This document shows, one piece after another, positions 45,853-53,740 of a stretch of DNA of 64,000 nucleotides. A program made the translations under genes and the position numbers. Origin of the DNA: Anodontia alba (taxonomy: Eukaryota; Mollusca; Bivalvia; Lucinida; Lucinidae); the NCBI GenBank assembly GCA_964016985.1, contig OZ024827.1, forward strand, positions 20,725,275-20,789,274. The letters are read 5' to 3'. Under the pieces are notes generated by a model. The model was not told the origin of the DNA. It worked only from the letters and a program-made list of their open reading frames with translations, and did not search any database. Each line of letters begins with the position of its first letter. The first letter of the stretch is position 1.

Positions 45853-45858
45853 TTTATT
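45853..45858 (-). terminator. Polyadenylation signal AATAAA of the NHL gene
   Basis: AATAAA on the minus strand (TTTATT on plus), about 150 nt past the stop codon at 46005. The AGAGAATAAAGTC context is a plausible mRNA 3' end. Confidence 0.6.
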
Positions 45859-46004
45859 CTCTGGTGACTGTTTGGTTGGTCCGCTTTTTATGAAGATAAT
45901 ACGCGAACTTTTTATATCCCCCACCCCCACCCCGCACCCTCGCATATAGTAAGACAGAGGAATCTCGGGGCTCAGAAGTTATGAAGAATCTCCACGTGAC
46001 GTTA

Positions 46005-47333
46005 TTAATGGCAATCGTTATGAGATGGGCAGGATTCAAGTTTGAAACAGTCCACACAATTACCACTGTTATAAGCATAATTGTATGAAAGAAACAACTT
46101 ATGAATTGAAGAATCATAGGCCATTGCCAATGGTCCCCATTGTAAATCCCCTGGGGCAGATAGTAGAAGTCTTTCTTGAGAAAAGTCAGGTGATAATACT
46201 GATACGCCTTTAAAACACAGAAAAATGTTCCCAAAATTATCAGTAGTTACACAGCCAGGACTACGCAATTCTTTTTCATTGATGACTTCACCTGTTTCGC
46301 CATTTAAAGATATAAGTTTATTCATATGCGCGTCTGATACTACTATTATACAGGTTTCTTCTGCATCGTAGCTAGACACACTGAATGGTAAACTGAACAG
46401 TGCTTGGTTCTGATGATACTTAGATGCCGACCAGCAGACTTTTCCTTGTTTGTCATATAATGTAACAGAACCTTTTCTTGTATGGGGTTTAGGAAATGGA
46501 CAAGTCACGGCAAATTTATCTTTGCATTTGGCTATACTCCACAGGCCGCGTGTAAGTGTTATATTGCTTTTGATAGACATCTGTTCATTGGAGATATTAA
46601 TTATGACTAAAGATTTCTGTAGCGTAACAACTGCTGCTTCCTGGTTACTAATACATGCTATATCCAATGGCCTGCCCCTGGTTTTGATGCTGGATATGAA
46701 CTCCATATCTGGAGAAAACATTTTTATCTTATAATTAGCATTGTCTGCCAGTAATTGTCGACCGTCCGGGGTGATTGCTATACCTTTAATACAGCAGTCG
46801 TAAATATCATCGCCAACTTTTACATTATAACTGCCCGCCTTATGTGCCTTAATTGTAGTTTTTTCGATGTCATTTATCTGTCTATCAAATGGCTCCTCGT
46901 AAATATCAGCCTCTCTTTCACATCTTTGAATATTCATTTCTTGAAAACACCCTGTGTTATATGTATTTTTCGATTCATCAGCTCCTATATTGTTAAATAC
47001 CTTATGATTCCCGTTGTTGTCAGTTTCTTTATGATAACCATTATAATTCGTTTCTTTCTGACACACAATATTCTTTGCTGTTTTAGTCTGCATAGGAACA
47101 TTGGTCTCTGCAAGTGGTATCAATGATTTAAATGCATTTGTCTCCAATCTAGCTCTCTTGGGTGCGGGTGTGCATCCTTTCTTAGTTAGAGCGATGTCCC
47201 CGATTCTCTGGCGCTTTGTAGGTTTCTTTGCTTCGGGTAAATGAAAATGCGCTTTAGTAGCATTCGCACTACTTCTAGTTGTTCGGCCTTCTCCATAGAG
47301 TGATTTTGTAATTTTCTCGGTACCTTCAGTCAT
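46005..47333 (-). CDS. NHL/TRIM-type beta-propeller protein, 442 aa
   Basis: Single uninterrupted coding exon from ATG 47333 to stop 46005. Residues ~1-70 are basic with two NLS-like clusters (KKPTKRQR, APKRARLE). Residues ~70-165 are polar with an NGYHKETDNNGNHK low-complexity patch. From about residue 170 the sequence has repeated beta-propeller strands, e.g. IKGIAITPDGRQLLADNANY, GCVTTDNFGNIFLCFKGV and a closing GPLAMAYDSSIHKLFLSY. This is the pattern of the NHL-like C-terminus of invertebrate TRIM-like proteins, often involved in protein or RNA binding. No RING, B-box or coiled coil is present, so ubiquitin-ligase activity is not supported. A pyrimidine-rich TCTCTATTTGCTTATAG|AAG directly precedes the ATG, so a 5'UTR intron is likely. 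No homologue was searched. Confidence 0.82.
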   Translation of the reverse strand: MTEGTEKITKSLYGEGRTTRSSANATKAHFHLPEAKKPTKRQRIGDIALTKKGCTPAPKRARLETNAFKSLIPLAETNVPMQTKTAKNIVCQKETNYNGYHKETDNNGNHKVFNNIGADESKNTYNTGCFQEMNIQRCEREADIYEEPFDRQINDIEKTTIKAHKAGSYNVKVGDDIYDCCIKGIAITPDGRQLLADNANYKIKMFSPDMEFISSIKTRGRPLDIACISNQEAAVVTLQKSLVIINISNEQMSIKSNITLTRGLWSIAKCKDKFAVTCPFPKPHTRKGSVTLYDKQGKVCWSASKYHQNQALFSLPFSVSSYDAEETCIIVVSDAHMNKLISLNGETGEVINEKELRSPGCVTTDNFGNIFLCFKGVSVLSPDFSQERLLLSAPGDLQWGPLAMAYDSSIHKLFLSYNYAYNSGNCVDCFKLESCPSHNDCH

Positions 47334-47343
47334 CTTCTATAAG
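47334..47343 (-). promoter_or_regulatory. Likely 3' splice site of a 5'UTR intron
   Basis: On the minus strand TTTGCTTATAG is followed by AAG and the start ATG. The AG and the upstream pyrimidine run make a credible acceptor three bases before the coding region. The donor and first exon were not located. Confidence 0.45.
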
Positions 47344-47574
47344 CAAATAGAGAAAAAATACAACCCTATATTTTAAATTGTTTGAACCTTTGTAGAAATT
47401 ATTTACACATACATGTATTAACAGCTCTATTATATTCAGATTTCTCCCTGATGATCTTTCGTTATTTGTACATTTACAAAATCGAAATTAGAGTGAAGAT
47501 TTTGATAGCAGTAAAACCGATTTACAACCAGCCGCGATAGTTTAACTACTGACTGGTCTAAGGCGATGAATCTT

Positions 47575-48066
47575 GTGTGGCGTTATGTGGCTGCTCGCTT
47601 TGGGGCTTTACGGCTTTGTGGCTGCCCACTGTGGTGCTTTGTGGCTGCTCATTGTGGGGCTTTGTGGCTGCTCATTGTGGGACTGTGGCTGATCATTTCG
47701 GGGCTTTGTGGCTGCTCATTGTGGGGCTTTGTGGCAGCTCGCTGTGGGACTGTGGCTGATCATTTTGGGGCTTTGTGGCAGCTCATTTTGGGGCTTTGTG
47801 GCTACTCATTGTGGGGCTTTGTGGCAGCTCGCTGTGTGGCTGATCATTTTGGGGCTTTGTGGCTGCTCATTGTGGGGCTTTGTGGCTGCTCATTTTGGGG
47901 CTTTGTGGCAGCTCGCTGTGGGACTTTGTGACTGCTCACTGTGGGGCTTTGTGGCTGATCATTTTGGGGCTTTGTGGCTGCTCGTTGTGGGGCTTGTGAC
48001 TGCACACTGTGGGCTTTGTGGCTACTCGCTGTGGGGCTTCATGGCTGCTCACTGTGGGGCTTTTTC
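47575..48066. repeat. 23 bp minisatellite (TTTGTGGCTGCTCATTGTGGGGC)-type
   Basis: About 20 variants of a 23-base unit: TTTGTGGCTGCTCA, then TTGTGGGGC. The principal substitutions are CTG/CAG, CAT/CGC and an occasional GACTGTGGCTGATC insert. Because 23 is not a multiple of three and the unit lacks stops, more than one frame stays open for 180-430 bases, giving Trp/Cys/Gly-rich shadows. I do not call a protein. Confidence 0.93.
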
Positions 48067-48172
48067 ATGTTTCATCCTACTTAATGCTAAGAAGTTGAAT
48101 CACCGCTGTTTTAACGTTGTGTGCCTGCTGGGGAAGTGAGAGCTGGTTACTTTACTTATCTTTGTTTTATTA

Positions 48173-48507
48173 CAGTCGACTCTCGTTATCTCGACCTCAC
48201 TTATCTCGAACAATCGCTTATCTCGAAGTGAAAATCTGGTCCCTGTTTAAACATGTGACTCTAACAAAAGGTAACAAAATATTGTGGAAAGGAGGAGAAA
48301 TTGCTCCTAAGGAGCAATTTCTCCTCTTTTCCACAATATTTTCAAGATATCTCTAACTTCAGGAGTCAAATTACGTATTAATTTGTTTAATGTGATTGTT
48401 TGATTATTATTTTTTTTCTCAATTCTACAAATCTGACATTTCGAGGTGCGGATATCTCGAAGTATTTCAGAGAGTCCCTTGGACTTCGAGATAACGAGAG
48501 TCGACTG
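48173..48507. mobile_element. pogo/Tigger-like MITE, copy c
   Basis: Ends CAGTCGACTCTCGTTATC and GATAACGAGAGTCGACTG are exact inverse complements over 18 bp, with TA on both sides. The core palindrome GGAGAAATTGCTCCTAAGG with inverse sits inside ATTGTGGAAA arms. It is the best preserved of the four copies. Confidence 0.95.
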
Positions 48508-48674
48508 TATTTTTGCATTCTCAGTGATAGTTTGTTTACTCATCCTCTGAGTGTCATTGGTAGGCTGTGTTCCGTGATTGTGCCACTTCTTTCTTTACCA
48601 TTTTCCATCGCGCTGTTCATCCAGCAGTGAATGGATATAATCGCATAAGCTTAACCCTTGTCCCACTGACCCCG

Positions 48675-48770
48675 GATATACTCTGCCTTTACAAACATTA
48701 TAGATCAAGATCAGTTGGCTTCTGAAGAAGCCAACTGATCTGGATCTACACTGTTTGTCATTAAGTATGT
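48675..48770. repeat. GTGTAGATC-family hairpin
   Basis: ACAAACATTATAGATCAAGA, TCAGTTGGCTTCTG and inverse CAGAAGAAGCCAACTGATC, GGATCTACACTGTTTGT. The stem-top sequence differs from the GATCAGACTGC type, but the GTAGATC/GTTTGT ends are shared. Confidence 0.8.
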
Positions 48771-49134
48771 GAATTTGTATCAACGATCTGGATCAAACAA
48801 TCTGATTGGCTGACAATTAGAAGTGGGTGTGGCAATTTATTCAGAATGACAAGGGTTTATGACTGAAAGTTACTGGTTAGAGCCAGTTCAGGTCATAAAC
48901 TGAACTAGAGCTGTCAGAGGATCTGACTATAGCCCCGCTGCAGCTCTGTCAGAGGAGAAATACATATAGTGTTGAAATATTTTGAATTCATCCTTATCAG
49001 ATAACACCAGTGTGGGACATGGTAAGATGCTATCGTAAAACCTATCAGGGGATTTTAATCCATGAGTTATGGGCCCTTGGCATTGATTCCTAAATACAAG
49101 ATTTATCAATCCACTGTCCATGCGCATACCACTT

Positions 49135-49560
49135 TTTCAAAAAACCCAAGTGTGGTATAAGTTACATCGAAGTAGGACCACAAACATAAAAGTTACTGAG
49201 CAAAATGCATTTTAATTTTTTGAAAACCTACCAAGGGACATAACTCCAAGAATTATGGACCCTTGGTTCCTATTCGGGTATACACAATACATCCAGTCAT
49301 TGTCCATGTTTATATGAACTTTCAGGTTTCTAGCTTACATAGCTCCTGAGAAATCTGTTACAAAAATTTTCAAGAATGACAAAATTTGGAAACATATTAA
49401 GGGACATAACTCCAAGAGTTATGGGCCCTAGGCCACTATTCTGCCATTACACGTTCCTTACCTAAAGTTATTGAGCAAAATGCATTTTTAATTTTGAAAA
49501 CCTACCAAGGGACATATCTCCAAGAGTTATGGGCCCTTGACCACTATTCTGCGACTTCAC
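49135..49560. repeat. Tandem units with ACATAACTCCAAGAGTTATGGGCCC
   Basis: CCAAGGGACATAACTCCAAG, TTATGGACCCTTGG and GAGCAAAATGCATTTT recur at about 49230, 49400 and 49505, with partial units at either side. An AAGTGTGGTATAAGTT segment at 49149 recurs as AAGTGTAGTATAAGTT after the MITE at 49825. Confidence 0.8.
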
Positions 49561-49577
49561 CATACTTATCTTAGAGA

Positions 49578-49823
49578 CCAGGGCCCAGTTGTTCAAAGTG
49601 TCGTTAGCTTAACGAGCTCGTTAAGGGTCACTTCGTTAACTGTTTTAGCAGATTCAATACACAATATTCTGATACTTTTTGCTGATAAAATGTGAGTAGC
49701 TTTTGCACTGCAAAAGCTACTCACATTTTTTCAGCAAAAAAATTCAGCATATTTGCGTATCACTTGATTAAAATTTTAACGAATCGTTAACTAACGACAT
49801 CGTTAGTTTTGAACAACTGGGCC
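49578..49823. mobile_element. MITE with GGGCCCAGTTGTTCAAA ends
   Basis: TIRs GGGCCCAGTTGTTCAAA and TTTGAACAACTGGGCCC are exact over 17 bp. GTTAACGA/TCGTTAAC subterminal words and a core hairpin AATGTGAGTAGCTTTTGCA with inverse follow. The flank reads GAGACCA | element | AAGTGTAG, whereas the unoccupied relative at 49145 reads ACCCAAGTGTGG, so any target duplication is at most 2-3 bp. Confidence 0.9.
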
Positions 49824-49967
49824 CAAGTGTAGTATAAGTTTCATTGAAGTAGGATCACAAACATAAAAGTTATTAATCAAAATGCATTTTATTTTTGCAG
49901 TCAAGGAATGACGGAAAGACATGGTAAATCCAACATAGCCCCACTTTTTCAAAGCGGAACTATAAAA

Positions 49968-49973
<6 letters not shown>

Positions 49974-50031
<58 letters not shown>
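49974..50031. repeat. (GA)n microsatellite, 58 bp
   Basis: Uninterrupted GAGAGA. The Ser/Leu-rich minus-strand frames across it are artefacts. Confidence 0.97.
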
Positions 50032-50035
<4 letters not shown>

Positions 50036-50054
50036 GTGACACTTCTGAAACTAT

Positions 50055-50332
50055 CATCACGAAAACATGCCTTTATAATTTTGATCCCCTTAAACCCCAC
50101 TTTTATATAGTAAATCTGGGGTTTACAGGGGTATACATTATTTTTCTTATTTCTGCTCAAAACATAGATTGTGGGCACTCGTTAGAACCGCCTCGCAGAG
50201 GCGGTTCTAACGAGTACCAACAATCTATGTTTTGAGCAGAAATATGAAATATATCAGAGTTTTTTATGTGAAAATTTTCAGTTTTTGGAGATGGAATTTT
50301 CTATATATTTGAATAGGCGTGTTTTCGTAATG
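50055..50332 (-). mobile_element. CAT-MITE copy H
   Basis: 278 bp; ends CATCACGAAAACATGCC and GGCGTGTTTTCGTAATG. The central palindrome is near perfect, with GGGCACTCGTTAGAACCG opposite CGGTTCTAACGAGTACC. Confidence 0.93.
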
Positions 50333-50485
50333 GAACGGCAGTTTCATGAGTTAGTCGCTAACAAGTTTTTTTAAGAAACATGAACGTCAGTTAGTCACTA
50401 ACATGGGGTGGGGTCACTTTACTTGGACCCACTACGCTCATACAAATGCAAGGAAATAACTAACTACGCCTGTATAATGTTAGGT

Positions 50486-50717
50486 TTAACCCTTAAACTA
50501 CCAATCACAACAATCGTCGTCTGCTTTGCCATCTGCTTGTGATTTTAAAAGTCATTTCTGCAAACAGTGTGGATCCAGATCAGGAGCAGTCTGATTTGGG
50601 TCAATATCGTTTGCCTGTATGCAAAAATAGGTTAGAAAAGTTTGCAAGAATATTCAGCAGACGCCATAAACAGACGACATTTTCAGATGTAGGTTTTCTT
50701 TGCGTTTTAAGGGTTGA
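50486..50717. mobile_element. piggyBac-like TTAA MITE, GATCAGACTGC-core type
   Basis: Left TTAACCCTTAAACTACC, right GCGTTTTAAGGGTTGA. Shared arms AATCACAACAATCGTCGTCT and GAATATTCAGCAGACGCCAT; the core is shortened to one arm (GATCAGGAGCAGTCTGATTT). Confidence 0.85.
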
Positions 50718-51083
50718 GATTCGACTAACAAGAAAAATGTGACAATTTCTCTAGGAAGAAAAAAAAATAGTAAAATTACGTACCTTCAATACTGATGTTG
50801 CGATTATGGCTTTGCGTCGCTTCAAAATATAATCAGTCAGTTCTCATTATTGTATATACAGTAAGTAACACATACCCGCCCTTGGGTCTGTATAAAACAA
50901 ACTGATTGCAGGTTTCGACATGTTATTCTAAACTTGATGACATAGCAATGATAACTAATGAGATAATGGCGTCACTTCATGAAAAACACTTATTTATAGC
51001 TACAGATAATGATAATGGGATAAGTTGAAGTGATAAGCAAGGCTATTTTTCTCTATGAATTTATTTTATTTTTTGTACATCAC

Positions 51084-51225
51084 CAAAACATTTCTTGTGG
51101 GTACTCATTGGAATCGCCTCGTTTAAATGGTATCGCCCAACGAGGCGATTCTAATAAGTACCTACAATATGTATTTGGTGCAAATCGAATTGGTTCTAAT
51201 GAGTAACCACAAGATACGTTCCAGT
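51084..51225. repeat. CAT-MITE-like hairpin with inserted loop
   Basis: TTGTGGGTACTCATTGGAAT plus CGCCTCGTT, then AACGAGGCGATTCTAATAAG plus TACCTACAA, around a 16 bp loop. A second partial arm, GGTTCTAATGAGTAACCACA, follows. CAT-MITE termini are absent. Confidence 0.78.
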
Positions 51226-51270
51226 GGAGCGCTGAAGCGTTGAAAGTAAATACATACCCGCTGACTCGTT

Positions 51271-51403
51271 TGTTTGTTTGTGTTGAAGTTTTACGGCCCA
51301 GTCAACCCAATGGGGTCATGTCGAGCGCGGTCAGTTTACCTAACTATACTTTAACTGGGCAGGCTTAGTCCTCTAAGCGGTAAACCTTAGCAGTTTGGGC
51401 TGG
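51271..51403 (-). mobile_element. SINE 3'-end fragment
   Basis: GTTTGTTTGTGTTGAAGTTT, CAACCCAATGGGGTCATGTC and CTGGGCAGGCTTAGTCCTCT are the reversed tail half of the tRNA-derived SINE. The head is missing and the fragment abuts the TTAA MITE at 51404. Confidence 0.85.
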
Positions 51404-51648
51404 TTAACCTTTAAAACGCCAAGAAAACATACATCTGAAAATGTCGTCTGTTTATGTCGTCTGCTGAATATTCTTGCAAACTTTTCAAACCTATTTTTGC
51501 ACACAGGCAAATAGTGTGGACCCAGATCAGACTGCTCCTAGAGGAGCAGTCTGATCTGGTTCCACACTGTTTGCAAAAATGACTTTTAAAATCACAAGCA
51601 GATGACAAAGCAGACGACAATTGTTGTGATTAGCAATTTAAGGGTTAA
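51404..51648. mobile_element. piggyBac-like TTAA MITE, best-preserved copy
   Basis: TTAACCTTTAAAACGCC and AATTTAAGGGTTAA lie at the ends, with exact TTAA on both sides. Arms CATCTGAAAATGTCGTCTG and AGACGACAATTGTTGTGATT; core GATCAGACTGCTCCTAGAGG and inverse, inside CAGTGTGGACC-type stems. Inverse orientation to 9868 and 50486. Confidence 0.9.
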
Positions 51649-51716
51649 TTTCCAATTGAAGGAGTGTCTGTTCGCATTTATTATTACCATGTTTTATGGA
51701 AATTGCTAATGTTAAT

Positions 51717-51785
51717 GTAAACAGTGTAGATCCTAATCAGAGACCGCTTTCTGTGGCGTCTGATCTGGGTCTTTACTGTTGGCCA
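51717..51785. repeat. GTGTAGATC-family hairpin, decayed
   Basis: AACAGTGTAGATCCTAATCA, GACCGCTTTCTGTGGCGTCT and GATCTGGGTCTTTACTGTT; same layout as 21795 and 57998. Confidence 0.75.
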
Positions 51786-51884
51786 ACATCCCTTTTATGG
51801 GATGCAAGGCATTATTAATTTATGCTCTGCATGCTGGATATAAATTTCAGAATTACTCAGTAATCATAGGGTGTTGTGCCTGTC

Positions 51885-51935
51885 ACGACGTTGCAGCGAC
51901 GTTGTAACGACGTTATTGTGTCATAGTGTGTGCAC
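51885..51935. repeat. CGACGTTG short repeats
   Basis: CACGACGTTGCAGCGACGTT then GTAACGACGTTATTGTG; related to 20526 and 43065. Confidence 0.6.
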
Positions 51936-52084
51936 TGGATGCAATTCCTTTTAGAATATATTGTTCTGTCATGCAAACTGTCTCCTAATTGACATGAACT
52001 ATCAACGAGACTTAAAAACGTACAAAAGGGCCAACCATTCGATTTTTCTCGTGGTTGGGGAAGGGCTTTTTTTTTTCTTCGGCT

Positions 52085-52087
<3 letters not shown>

Positions 52088-52119
<32 letters not shown>
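52088..52119. repeat. Poly(T) tract, 32 nt
   Basis: Uninterrupted T run. The Lys-rich minus-strand frame over it is an artefact. Confidence 0.95.
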
Positions 52120-52439
52120 CACTGACTAAGAAAAACAATTGATTTTTTTCGCGTGGCCAGAGACATTTTTTTCACAAAATCAAAGACATTTTTATAGAAG
52201 TTTCAAACAACTGTTACAACTGTTAGACCAAACGAGCATGCTTTCAAGCCCAATTCGGCCAAAAACCTAGGTCTAATTCTATTCATAAAAATAAATATCA
52301 ATCATTGTTATTTTCAAGGGATACAGTTAGGTATGAATTAAGAAATTTATTTGTTTCAGTAAGTCATTTTTTGCACGCAAATTAAATCCTGCAACTGGCT
52401 TTCATATACTAAGCATACTAGCAGTAATTAACCCAGAAA

Positions 52440-52570
52440 TCCCGCCTGGGAATCGGTCAGATTGTACGCCGTCGGAGTACTATTGAACAATAAATTGACC
52501 TGTTACAATAAATTGATCTGTTCTGGTAGACGTGTTGACTGTGTGTAAACAAACACCAGAGGCGAAGGTT
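52440..52570. repeat. Arm of a long-range inverted pair with 56690-56805
   Basis: GGGAATCGGTCAG, CGCCGTCGGAGTACTAT, TTGATCTGTTCTGGTAGACG and GTGTGTAAACAAAC appear inverted at 56690-56805 (GTTTACACACGTCAATAGG, ATAGTACACCGTCGGAATAC, GACCGATTCCC). The pair encloses the HLE-6/HLE-7 block. Confidence 0.7.
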
Positions 52571-52688
52571 ATTACGTTTCCCAGAAGTTTATGTTTTCAT
52601 TTTACTTTTTGTTGAAAATCGGGAAATGTAATGTGCTATAGCAATGAATGGAGATAATCCTGATACAAGGATCATAGAAACCAATTGA

Positions 52689-52741
52689 CCAATGGTCCTA
52701 AACCGCTCACCTGAGTACTGAGTGTTTTGTTGTTGTTGTTG

Positions 52742-52816
<75 letters not shown>

Positions 52817-53120
52817 AATGAATTTGAAGGTCATTATAGAAGACTGTCCCATGGACTGTTAATATGCTTATTGGAAGCCAGGCTAATGTTATGGGGCTTT
52901 ATGCCCCTCCCTAGGATCATGATCCCAGGTGTCTGTACCATGAGATTATTTGCTGATTATGTCATGTGACCTGGACCATTAGAACAACCTTTTGTTCCCC
53001 TATCCCATTGTTTCAGAGGAGAAGAGTTTTGAAAACTTTAACAGATGACAGACTACAGACGACAACAAAGACTACTCATACTATAAGCTCATCAGTGAGC
53101 CAAAGGCTCAGTTGAGCTAA
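52689..53120 (+). mobile_element. Helentron-like element HLE-6, short
   Basis: The 5' end CAATGGTCCTAAACCGCTCA and CCTGAGTACTG is followed by a (GT)n tract and by one partial unit of the HLE-7 array (GTCATGTGACCTGGACCATT, CCCCTATCCCATTGTTTCAG). The 3' end is AAGCTCATCAGTGAGCCAAA then GGCTCAGTTGAGCTAA. The 3' hairpin stem is GAGCC-AAA-GGCTC, a different sequence but the same position as GAGCAC-TTC-GTGCTC in HLE-2. Confidence 0.72.
52744..52813. repeat. (GT)n microsatellite, ~70 bp
   Basis: TTGTTGTTGTTG leads into uninterrupted GT/TG repeats, inside HLE-6. Confidence 0.97.
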
Positions 53121-53367
53121 AATTCAGTCCAAAAAACTACATTTTTCTTTATTTCTTATTACTGAGTGCTGAGTGTATATGGAGCCATTTGGTTTCTGAG
53201 AAGACTTTTGAAGGGTTTTTACCATGGCATCTTGGTCATGTGACCTTAACCATTTGAAGAAACTTTTGTTCCTCCATCCCGTAACGGCTTCATATGAAAT
53301 TTGGCGCTTAAATTTGCCCAGCTGTTGTTTTTTTTTTTTTCTTTTTTTTTTTGTTAATATTTTGCGA

Positions 53368-53428
53368 TCTTTGTAGCTGAATGGTAAGTGCACTAGACTG
53401 GTGCCAGAAGCCTTGGGTTTAATCCCCA
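53368..53428 (+). repeat. tRNA-like sequence, not a functional tRNA
   Basis: GTAGCTGAATGGTAAGTGCA resembles an A-box region and TTGGGTTTAATCCCCAC a B-box. The acceptor stem does not close and the segment runs into HLE sequence, so I treat it as a tRNA-derived relic. Confidence 0.4.
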
Positions 53429-53740
53429 CAGCAGGCAAGAATTGATTGTGTTGGGGTTTAACGACAGTCAGCCATTGTGGGTCATTTTGTGTCGTCTCGC
53501 AAAGAAAGGGAGAAGAGAGATAGAAGAGCTAGTAGAGGAGATGAAAGAGACGGACAGGGGAGAAGGAGGAAAATGAATGAAAGTGAAAAAACAGTAGTAA
53601 AAACCATTCCCCCACTATCCCCACCTGCTGCAATGGTAGCAGGACTTGCCCAGTTGTAAGCCAATATCAGTTGGACGCCACAGTGACGCAACATACACAA
53701 CACCTTTGCCTCACCCAATCACATCCTCAGCAGGCAAGAA
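53429..53740 (-). mobile_element. Second SINE family, copy 2, with 13 bp target-site duplication
   Basis: The body (53442-53727) is bounded by CAGCAGGCAAGAA at 53429-53441 and 53728-53740. It matches 37840-38131 through CCAATATCAGTTGGACGCC, the purine-rich middle and the TTGATTGTGTTGGGGTTTAA end, which is the SINE tail on the minus strand. It sits inside the HLE-7 array region. Confidence 0.92.

Noticed and set aside
47566..48139. Trp/Cys/Gly-rich open frames of 121 and 143 codons
   Set aside because: They are consequences of the 23 bp minisatellite, which is open in more than one frame.
53368..53438. Possible functional tRNA gene
   Set aside because: A- and B-box-like words are present, but the acceptor stem does not pair and the sequence continues into element sequence.
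53477..53718. Arg/Glu-rich and complementary Ser/Leu-rich frames
   Set aside because: They lie in the purine-rich middle of the second SINE family and are not conserved as protein between the two copies.
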